NCBI GenBank assembly: GCA_021737975.1
Contig: JAIPCZ010000001.1
Span: 114,290-178,289, forward strand
DNA length: 64,000 nt
From: Polaromonas sp.
Lineage (GTDB): Bacteria; Pseudomonadota; Gammaproteobacteria; Burkholderiales; Burkholderiaceae_C
Reading direction: 5' to 3'
Numbering within the stretch: position 1 is the first letter of the stretch; each line of letters begins with the position of its first letter. The position numbers and the translations under genes were made by a program. The notes beneath the pieces are model-generated. The model had not been told where the DNA came from. It saw only the letters and a list, made by a program, of their open reading frames with translations, and did not search any database. Below are positions 54,008 through 61,190 of the stretch, piece after piece.

Positions 54008-55813
54008 ATGTATTTCCGCCTAATTGTTGCCCTGCTGATTGCTCTGGCCAGCCTCGGGGCCAGTGCGGCACCGCTTATGCTGCACGATCTCGCGGTGCTG
54101 TCCGACCAGACCGGAGCGCTAACCATCGATGCAGTTGCGGTCACCGACCCTTCGCAGTTCAAACCACTGCCCGAAGGCGGCTTTGCCGGTGGCTTTACCC
54201 GCAGCGTCCACTGGTTCCGTTTCAGCGTTGCGCAGGCAGGCGAAACCTGGCTCGACATCCAACCTCCGGTGCTCGACGATCTGCGCCTGTTCGAGGCTGA
54301 TCCGCAGCGCGCGGGTGCCTGGATCGAACGCCGTGCAGGCGACACGCTGCCGTTTGCGGCGCGCGAAGTGCCGTATCGGGGGTTTGTTTTCAAACTACGC
54401 CATCGTGATGCCAAGCCGCAAACCTATTATTTGCGTCTGACAACGACCAGCACGGTAGTGCTATCACCTCGGCTGATGGCTCCCGATGATTTCATTGCTA
54501 CCACCACTCTGGAGTCCAGCCTGCTCATGGCCAGTGTGGTGTTGGTGCTGGTTGTGGTGTTGCTCAACGCCAATGCGTGGTTCTGGTTGCGTGACCCGCT
54601 CACCCCGTGGTTCATCGCCAACTTGCTGGCCACCGTGGGCCATCTGCTGGGAAGTAGCGGCTTCCTGCAGCAATATTTTTCGCCCACGCTGCCCGTAATG
54701 AGTTTCTACTGGGTTGGTGTGTTCTCGTTTGCTTTGATCGGTACGGGCAACGGTTTTTATAGACGACTCTTTGGCATCGGACCCGACCGCAAGTACTTGT
54801 ATTGGCTGTACGAAGCCAACTGTTGGTTGCCATTGGCAGCGCTGCCCTTGGCACTGATGGGCTGGCAAACGGAGGTGCTTCCGGTGTTTCTCAATGCCAG
54901 CATCCTGATGACCGGCGTGGGGTTTGTGATGGCCTTTGGCCTGTGGCGGCGTGGGGCTGTTGGCAGCGGCGCCATGTTGCTTGCCAATCTGATCAGCATG
55001 GTGGGTATTTTGGTGTTCGTGCTTCACGCACTGGGCGTGGTTGCGGGCGGGTTTTTCACCTGGCACAGCCTGCAGATTGCGTCGTTGGGCAGTGTATTTG
55101 CGCTGCACCTGGCACTCGGTGCCCGTTCGCGTAGTCTGAGTGACGATCGGGTCAAGGCAGAGCACGAGGCCAAGCACGAGCATGCTGAGCGTGTGAGGCA
55201 GAGCCAATTTCTAGCCATGCTCGCGCACGAGTTGCGAACCTCGCTGACAGTGCTGCGCATGGCAGTGGGCAATCAGCCGATGTCGCCCAAGACGGTCGCC
55301 AAGGCCGAGCGCGCCATGAACAGCATGGTCGACGTGATCGACCAGTCCGTGCAGGTGGAACGTCTTGCCGATGGCAAAGTGACTATTGAACTCTTGCCGT
55401 GCGACATCGTCTGCCTGGTGGAGGCGGCGATTGCTGACAGCCGAGACCCGCCGCGCGTGGATCAGAAGCTGGCACAAAAGTTGTCGCTCAACACCGACGG
55501 CAGGTTGCTGCGCATCGTTGTTTCCAACCTGATCGACAACGCACTCAAGTACGGCAAAGTTGGCGAGCGTATTGATGTGGAACTACGCGCAGAAGGAGAA
55601 CACCTTCGCCTCATCGTGGCAAACCCCATCGGCACCGCTGGGGTTCCCGACCCTGAGCGGGTTTTCGAAAAATACTACCGCGCACCTCTGGCCCACGAGT
55701 TCTCAGGCTCGGGCCTGGGTTTGCACATTTCCCAAGCCCTTGCACGGCTGATGGGCGGCGAACTGGCCTATACCCAAGCGCAGGGAAGTGTGATCTTTGA
55801 ATTGCGCCTGTAA
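54008..55813 (+). CDS. 7TMR-DISM sensor histidine kinase
   Basis: A 601-residue membrane kinase. A signal segment (LIVALLIALASLGASAAP) is followed by a periplasmic 7TMR-DISM extracellular domain (about 25-165, with SVHWFRFSV), seven membrane spans (about 170-380), a HisKA domain with H407 in LAHELRTSLT and a HATPase domain with NLIDNALKYG and SGSGLGLHIS. The N in the usual ELRTPL motif position is Ser here. It pairs with the response regulator 35 bases on. The ATG at 54008 is chosen because earlier starts lack a signal segment; no strong ribosome site is seen. Confidence 0.88.
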   Translation: MYFRLIVALLIALASLGASAAPLMLHDLAVLSDQTGALTIDAVAVTDPSQFKPLPEGGFAGGFTRSVHWFRFSVAQAGETWLDIQPPVLDDLRLFEADPQRAGAWIERRAGDTLPFAAREVPYRGFVFKLRHRDAKPQTYYLRLTTTSTVVLSPRLMAPDDFIATTTLESSLLMASVVLVLVVVLLNANAWFWLRDPLTPWFIANLLATVGHLLGSSGFLQQYFSPTLPVMSFYWVGVFSFALIGTGNGFYRRLFGIGPDRKYLYWLYEANCWLPLAALPLALMGWQTEVLPVFLNASILMTGVGFVMAFGLWRRGAVGSGAMLLANLISMVGILVFVLHALGVVAGGFFTWHSLQIASLGSVFALHLALGARSRSLSDDRVKAEHEAKHEHAERVRQSQFLAMLAHELRTSLTVLRMAVGNQPMSPKTVAKAERAMNSMVDVIDQSVQVERLADGKVTIELLPCDIVCLVEAAIADSRDPPRVDQKLAQKLSLNTDGRLLRIVVSNLIDNALKYGKVGERIDVELRAEGEHLRLIVANPIGTAGVPDPERVFEKYYRAPLAHEFSGSGLGLHISQALARLMGGELAYTQAQGSVIFELRL

Positions 55814-55815
55814 GC

Positions 55816-55831
55816 AGTTGCAAGTTTTGCC
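55816..55831 (+). promoter_or_regulatory. 16-base motif upstream of the response regulator (copy 1)
   Basis: AGTTGCAAGTTTTGCC lies 18 bases before the regulator ATG. An identical copy precedes tpsB. Both are followed by an A/T-rich stretch ending in TGCTGA. Likely a binding site for the regulator encoded here. Confidence 0.5.
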
Positions 55832-55848
55832 AAAAATGTGCTGATTTA

Positions 55849-56565
55849 ATGGCAGCCATGAGAGTCGTACCTCGAAACGCTTGCCTGAAGATCGCCATTG
55901 TTGAAGACCATGGTGACCTGCGTGACCTGTTTGTCGATTTCCTCTCGGAAATGGGGCACGAAGTTGCCGGCTATGGCTGCGCCGATGACCTGGATGACTA
56001 CCTGGCCGACGGCTCGGTGGACTTGCTGATTCTGGACCTCAACCTGCCCGGCGAAGACGGCTACAGCATCGCCCAACGCCTGCGCACTGCGCACCGCGAG
56101 ATGCACATCCTGATGCTCACGGCGCGCAACGCCGTGTCGGACCGCATCATGGGTTATGTCAGCGGAGCCGACAACTACCTCACCAAGCCGGTATCGCCGC
56201 AGGAACTGGCCATTGTGGTGGACGGCATCATGCGACGAGTATCGGCCACGCGTCTCCAAGCGGAGCAAGTGACGCTGGACACCGCACACATGCAACTCAG
56301 TGGCCCCAACGGAACCTCTACACTGACGCCACCCGACGTCATCCTCCTGAAAAACCTGGCCGAAGCACCCTCACGCAAATTGGCCTATTGGCGGCTGCAG
56401 GAGTTGCTGCAGATCGAGCCGGACGACAACGGCAAGGCCGCGCTGGAAGTGCGCATCTCGCGCTTGAAGAAAAAGATGCACGACGCCGGCGTTCCCGACC
56501 CGGCCATCAAATCGCTCTGGAAAAAGGGCTACCAACTCTGTGTGCCTGTGCAAATCGTGCACTGA
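55849..56565 (+). CDS. Response regulator with winged-helix DNA-binding domain
   Basis: A 238-residue two-domain regulator. The receiver domain has E19/D20 in the acid pocket, D63 as the phosphorylation site (LLILDLNLPGEDG) and the LTKPVS lysine. The C-terminal winged helix follows OmpR (LTPPDVILLKNLAEAP, ALEVRISRLKKKM, SLWKKGYQLCV). It forms a pair with the upstream 7TMR-DISM kinase. Its target is probably the tpsB-sapC-tpsA genes. Confidence 0.88.
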   Translation: MAAMRVVPRNACLKIAIVEDHGDLRDLFVDFLSEMGHEVAGYGCADDLDDYLADGSVDLLILDLNLPGEDGYSIAQRLRTAHREMHILMLTARNAVSDRIMGYVSGADNYLTKPVSPQELAIVVDGIMRRVSATRLQAEQVTLDTAHMQLSGPNGTSTLTPPDVILLKNLAEAPSRKLAYWRLQELLQIEPDDNGKAALEVRISRLKKKMHDAGVPDPAIKSLWKKGYQLCVPVQIVH

Positions 56566-56637
56566 AGCCAGCCACAGGCCGCCCCGGCGGCGCCTGATCG
56601 GGTAAGAAAACGAGGGTTTGAGTGCCTTGCTGCAAGG

Positions 56638-56653
56638 AGTTGCAAGTTTTGCC
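56638..56653 (+). promoter_or_regulatory. 16-base motif upstream of tpsB (copy 2)
   Basis: An exact copy of AGTTGCAAGTTTTGCC, 53 bases before the tpsB ATG. The spacing to a promoter is unknown. Confidence 0.5.
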
Positions 56654-56705
56654 GAATTTGATTTGCTGAAATCGGGCATCGCAAATCTGCAGAACAGAAC
56701 ACGCT

Positions 56706-57497
56706 ATGAACCGATCCTCCAAAAGCGCCGCTGCATTATGGCTGTGCACGTTGCTGATTCAGGGCGTGCCGGCCCAGACGGTCCCTGACGCGGGCTCGCT
56801 GCTGCAGCAAATCGAGCGCGACCGCCAGGCTACACCCAAACGCCTGATCCGCCCCGATGCCCAGGTGGCGCCACCCGAGATGAAGGCGCAACCCGGTTTG
56901 ACTGTTACGGTCAGCCAGTTCCGCCTGTTGGGAAACACCCTGTTGGGCGAAGACCCGTTGCAGGCGGCTCTGAGCAGTTTTCTGAACCGCCCGCTCAGCT
57001 TTGCCGATCTGCAACTTGCCGCTGCTGCCGTGGCCGAGCGCTATCGCGCAGCGGGCTGGGTGGTACGAGCCTACCTGCCCAAGCAAGAGATCGAGGGCGC
57101 CAGCGTCACCATCCAGATCATCGAAGGCCGCTTTGGCGCCACGCTGATCGACGGCGAGGCGCCCAGCCATCTGCCTGTTGCCCAGGCACTGCGCTACATC
57201 GAGGCGCGCCAGCAGCCCGGTGAGGCGATCAACGCCGACGCCATCGAGCGCACCGTCATGCTGCTTGACGACCTGCCTGGCATCGCTGCGGCTTCCACCT
57301 TTCGCCAAGGCAGGCAAGAAGGCGAAACCGACCTGGTGCTTAAACTGGTTGACACCCCGACTTTTGTTGGCAACGTCGAGGCCGACGACAGCGGCACGCG
57401 CAGCACCGGTGCCGAGCGCATATCGGGCAACTTCTACATGGAGAGCCTGGCGAGCTGGGGCGAGCAGATCAGCCTGAACTTCACCAAGGTAGAGTAG
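56706..57497 (+). pseudogene. tpsB (ShlB/FhaC-type two-partner secretion transporter), 5' part, interrupted
   Basis: The first 261 codons (56706-57488) of an outer-membrane TpsB transporter. A signal peptide (ALWLCTLLIQGVPAQ) is followed by a proline/arginine linker and POTRA domains (TVTVSQFRLLGNTLLGE, VVRAYLPKQEIEGASVTIQIIEGRFG). At 57489 the frame runs into a group II intron and stops after three intron-encoded codons. Joining 57488 directly to 59481 restores an open frame of 568 residues, the usual TpsB length. The barrel is thus cut off from the POTRA part and the protein should be non-functional unless the intron is removed. Confidence 0.85.
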
Positions 57498-57612
57498 AGA
57501 TGTGGCGCGGTAGATGCAGTGGTGAAGCCGTTTCTGTTTGCCGCCTCGTAGCTACGATTCGGTGCCTTTTGTTGCCCATCACAGTAATCCCCGTTTCCAC
57601 ATCCCCCTCATC

Positions 57613-57645
57613 GAACCGGACATGCAGATCGCCCGCATCCGGCTC
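57613..57645 (-). ncRNA. Group II intron domain V
   Basis: Read on the minus strand it starts GAGCCGGATGCGGG and ends TGTCCGGTTC, forming the 34-base-class hairpin with the AGC catalytic triad and a bulge. This is the most conserved part of the ribozyme and fixes the element as group II. Confidence 0.88.
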
Positions 57646-57657
57646 TCGGACAAGACT

Positions 57658-59049
57658 TCACGCCTTCGCCCATGCCTGCTCACGCCCCCTTGCGCTCAGA
57701 CGTACGAGCCCGAAGTGCCCGTACAGGTGCGAGAGTGGATAGCTCCCGCCCTTGCTTTTCCTGAGTTTGTATTTGAAGCGTAACCACCGGCGCAACCGCG
57801 GTGCGGTGTAGTTGTCTAGTGTCCGATACGCTGGCGTGTCCGAGCCTACATTGAAGTAGTTTGCCCAACCGCGCAATGTCCGGTTCAACTTGCCCACCAT
57901 TTCCGTGGTCTCCTGCCAACTCGTCTGTCTTTCTGTCATCGCATGGACTTTCTCCACCATGCGCTTGATACTCTTCTTGGATGGGCGCATTCCTATGTAG
58001 GCTTTGCCCGTCTTGGTCGAGTACAGCCGACCAAACGTGTATCCCAAGAAATCGAAGGTCTCTTGCGGCACCTTGCAGATTCGTGTCTTCTCCTCATTGA
58101 CTGTCAGCTTCAGCTTGTCCATGATCTCGCGCAGCTTGTGCATGGCCTGTTCGGCCCTGCCGCCTCTGCACAGGATTACAAGATCATCCGCGTAGGTCAC
58201 GAGTTTCCCCAAAGTTCTTTCCAGCCCAAACTTCTTCCATGCCAACACAAACCGGCGCATGTAAACATTCGCCAGCAGTGGTGAGATGGGTGAGCCCTGC
58301 GGGATACCTCGCCCCTTGTCTTTGGCTTCGGTGGTTCGCGTCACACGGCCTCGACGATCCTTCTCTTCTGCGGCGCATTCCATCCACATCTTTATCAGAT
58401 GCAGTACACGCGTGTCCACAATGCGCCGCGCAAGCGACAGCATGAGTTCAGCGTGTGGAATGCTCCCGAAGTAGTCCGACAAGTCCGCATCCACGACTTC
58501 CCGATGGCCGTGATAAAGCACATCCTGAACCTCACGCACTGCCTGCTGAGCATTGCGCCCAGCTCGATATGCATATTGCTCGTCAGGAAGGTCCGCCTCA
58601 AAGATGGGCTCCAGCACCAGCATCGCTGCCGTCATGCAAACCCTGTCTCTCAAGGTCGAGATGCCCAATGGCCTGAGTTTGCCATTGGCTTTGGGAATAA
58701 ACACTCTCCTGATTGGCTCCGGTTGATATTCCTCTGTCTTGAGTGCCAGCGCCAGTTCGCCAAGCCACCTCAGCACGCCGTACTTCTCGACTTCCTCAAA
58801 GTCCTGTCCATCCACGCCCGGTGCGCCCTTGTTGGCGCGGCACTGGTTCCAGGCATGAAACAGAATGTCTGATCGGTAAATCTTGTCGTACAGCGCATAA
58901 AAGCGATACCCAGCTTCTGACTTCGCTTTCGCGTGTAACGCCGTCTGCAGTTTCTGAACGGTTATCGGAGTTGATAGGTTGCCCAATCTCCTGTCCCTTT
59001 CCACTTGTTGCGTTCGTCTTGAACCAAGGCCCCTTCCCTCCACCAGCAT
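57658..59049 (-). CDS. Group II intron reverse transcriptase/maturase
   Basis: A 463-residue intron-encoded protein. The RT domain runs from about 60 to 330 with RRVFIPKANGKLRPLG, the DADLSDYF motif, GIPQGSPISPLLANVYM and the catalytic YADD. A maturase (GIIM) domain follows (SWQETTEMVGKLNRTLRGWANYF). No HNH endonuclease domain is seen, so it belongs to an endonuclease-lacking class. The gene is intact, so the intron may be mobile. Start taken as ATG 59049. Confidence 0.92.
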   Translation of the reverse strand: MLVEGRGLGSRRTQQVERDRRLGNLSTPITVQKLQTALHAKAKSEAGYRFYALYDKIYRSDILFHAWNQCRANKGAPGVDGQDFEEVEKYGVLRWLGELALALKTEEYQPEPIRRVFIPKANGKLRPLGISTLRDRVCMTAAMLVLEPIFEADLPDEQYAYRAGRNAQQAVREVQDVLYHGHREVVDADLSDYFGSIPHAELMLSLARRIVDTRVLHLIKMWMECAAEEKDRRGRVTRTTEAKDKGRGIPQGSPISPLLANVYMRRFVLAWKKFGLERTLGKLVTYADDLVILCRGGRAEQAMHKLREIMDKLKLTVNEEKTRICKVPQETFDFLGYTFGRLYSTKTGKAYIGMRPSKKSIKRMVEKVHAMTERQTSWQETTEMVGKLNRTLRGWANYFNVGSDTPAYRTLDNYTAPRLRRWLRFKYKLRKSKGGSYPLSHLYGHFGLVRLSARGREQAWAKA

Positions 59050-59480
59050 TACCCGGCTTCGTCGGTACTACGGACCTATCCGCCACCCCAGGATGCCCGG
59101 CCTGTTCGTCACCGGCGTCCGGTTGGTCGTCCCCGACCACACCCTGGGGTTTCCCGTGTTGCGCGCGCTTTCCTTGTGTGTACATGCTGCCGCCACTGCC
59201 CCGGCGCAGCGTCTGTGTTCATATTTGCTCAATCCCACAGACGTATCAGTCTTCCCCGATAGGGTGGTCGGGTCGACCTGCGCATCGACCTTTTCGAGGC
59301 TTGCTCGGCGTTCACTCGCGTTGCGGCCTGCACACTCGCGCCGTCACCAATTCGTGACGCTCTTTACCCGAAGGCTTCAGCCATATCGTTACCTCCATGA
59401 CCGCTCCGGTTGCTTCCGGCTGGAGCCTTGGCCGGGTGGGATTGGAACCCACAGGAAAACGCCGCCTTTTCACGGCGCAC

Positions 59481-60404
59481 ACCCAGGGCAGTCAGTACGC
59501 ACGGTTTGGTTTTACTGCCCCGCTGGGCTACGACGGCCTGCGCTTTGGCATCAACACCTCGCATTTGGCCTACAAGGTCATCACGCCCGAGAGCGCCGCG
59601 CTGGATATCAGTGGCACGGCGCAGACCACCGGGCTGGAGGCCAGCTACCCGCTGCTGCGTGGTCGCAGCGCCAATGTCAGCCTGTTGGCGAATCTGGACC
59701 ATAAGGCCTTTGACAACTGGACCAACCTGGGCTCCACCAGCCAGTACCGGGTTGAAGTGGCCACTCTGGCACTCAACGCCAATAACTTCGACGCTCTGTG
59801 GGGCGGCGGTGCCAGCAGCGCCAGCCTGGCGCTGACCAGCGGCACTGTGGACCTGGCGGGCTCGGCCAACCAGGCGGCAGACGCTGCCAGCACCCAAACC
59901 GAGGGCCGCTTTGCCAAGACCAAACTCACGCTGGGGCGCAACCAGGCCATCACCGAAAACGTCTCGCTGTATGGGCAATTCACCATGCAGCGGGCCGATC
60001 GCAACCTGGACTCGTCCGAAAGGCTCAACCTGGGCGGCGCCTCGGGTGTGCGCGCCTACCCTGGTGCGGAGGGCAGCGGTGCAGACGGCCAGACCCTGAG
60101 CCTGGAAGCACGCTGGCGCCTGCAATCGGGCCTCAACCTCAGCGTGTTTTACGACTGGGGCCAGATCACCGCCGTCAACCACGTCAACACCGCCCCCAGT
60201 GGCGCTGAACTCACCCCGCTCAACGCCTACAGCCTGCACGGCTACGGTGTGAGTGTGAGCTGGGCTGCACCGTTTGGCGCGCAAGTCAAGGGCACCTGGG
60301 CGCGCCGCCTGGGCAGCAACCCCAACCCCACGGCCACCGGGCTCGACCAGGACGGCAGCCTCGACCTCGACCGCTTTTGGCTCAGCGCCAGCGTGCCGTT
60401 CTAA
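59481..60404 (+). pseudogene. tpsB, 3' part (beta-barrel)
   Basis: Codons 262-568 of tpsB. After the intron the frame resumes with TQGSQYARFGFTAPLGYDGL and continues through the 16-stranded barrel, including a conserved GASGVRAYPGAEGSG block (loop 6 VRGY/F-type motif, here VRAYP) and the final FWLSASVPF with terminal Phe. Sequence quality shows no further damage, so the intron insertion may be recent. sapC follows after 20 bases. Confidence 0.82.
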
Positions 60405-60424
60405 CCCAAACAAGATTAACCACC

Positions 60425-61177
60425 ATGACCACATTGCTGATATACCAAGACGCCGTCGCCCTGGACCGCGAGCGCCATCGCCACCTCAAACTCAAAGCGC
60501 AGGGCCATGCCCGCTTTGCCGCCACCGTGCACGCCGTGCCGCTGGTGGCCGTGGAGTTTGCGCCCGCGTCGCGTGAATACCCCATCGTCTTTGCCCGTGG
60601 TGCCACGGTCAACGAGCAGCCTGGCGAGCTGCTGTGCTACGCCCTGACGGGCCTGCACGAAGGCCAAAACCTGTTTGTGGATGCCGCCGGGCAGTGGAAC
60701 GCGCGCTACGTGCCCGCCTTCATTCGCCGCTACCCCTTTGTCTTTGCCCATACCGGTGCCGACCAGCTCAGCGTGTGTATTGACGAGAGCTACCCCGGTT
60801 TTGACGACAGCGAAGGCGAGCCCCTGTTTGACGACGCAGGTGAGCCCGCTGCCGCACTTCAGGGTGCGCTTGATTTGTTGACCGACTACCAGCGCCAGAT
60901 TCAACTCACCGGTGCGTTTTTGAAAAAGCTCGATGCTGCGGGCATCCTGATGCAAGCCGAGCTGCGGGCCGACTTTGCCGATGGCCGCAACGCCCTGGTG
61001 CAAGGCTTGCTGGTGGTGGACGAAGCCCGGCTCAAGCAGCTGCCCGCTGACACGCTGCCGGAATGGCTGGCCAGTGGCGAACTCGGCCTGCTCTACGCCC
61101 ACCTGCTGTCGCTGGGCAACCTCCAGCAACTGGTACAGCAGCTCGCCCAGCAAGACATCACGCAAGACAACACCTAA
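60425..61177 (+). CDS. SapC family protein
   Basis: A 250-residue protein with the PF07277 (SapC) features: HRHLKLKAQGHARFAATVHAVPLVAVEF, REYPIVFARG, GEGLCYAL-like LLCYALTGLHEGQNLFV, RYVPAFIRRYPFVFA and DESYPGFDDSEGEPLFDD. SapC was named after a Campylobacter S-layer-associated locus, but its function is unclear. No signal peptide is seen, so it is probably cytoplasmic. It sits between tpsB and tpsA, suggesting a role in handling the exoprotein. The ATG at 60425 lies 20 bases after the tpsB stop. Confidence 0.85.
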   Translation: MTTLLIYQDAVALDRERHRHLKLKAQGHARFAATVHAVPLVAVEFAPASREYPIVFARGATVNEQPGELLCYALTGLHEGQNLFVDAAGQWNARYVPAFIRRYPFVFAHTGADQLSVCIDESYPGFDDSEGEPLFDDAGEPAAALQGALDLLTDYQRQIQLTGAFLKKLDAAGILMQAELRADFADGRNALVQGLLVVDEARLKQLPADTLPEWLASGELGLLYAHLLSLGNLQQLVQQLAQQDITQDNT

Positions 61178-61190
61178 GAAATCCCGCGCC

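Larger units (their letters stand above)
57489..59480 (-). mobile_element. Complete group II intron inserted antisense in tpsB
   Basis: The element is on the minus strand. Its 5' end at 59480 reads GTGCGCC and its 3' end at 57489 reads ...CTAC, the standard GUGYG...AY borders. Domain V is at 57645-57613, and a reverse-transcriptase/maturase gene lies in domain IV. No target duplication is seen, as expected for retrohoming. The flanking tpsB exons are exactly continuous in frame, so the borders are firm. The intron's RNA sense is opposite to tpsB, so it cannot be spliced from tpsB mRNA. Confidence 0.9.

Noticed and set aside
56577..56596. Terminator between response regulator and tpsB
   Set aside because: A GCCGCC/GGCGGC hairpin is present but no T-run follows; not supported as a terminator.
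59436..59452. T-arm-like hairpin (GTGGG-ATTGGAA-CCCAC) suggesting a tRNA
   Set aside because: It lies inside the group II intron domain I near its 5' end; no acceptor, D or anticodon arms can be formed around it.
57489..59480. Idea that tpsB is restored by intron splicing
   Set aside because: The intron borders and maturase are on the minus strand, so the ribozyme is not present in tpsB mRNA.
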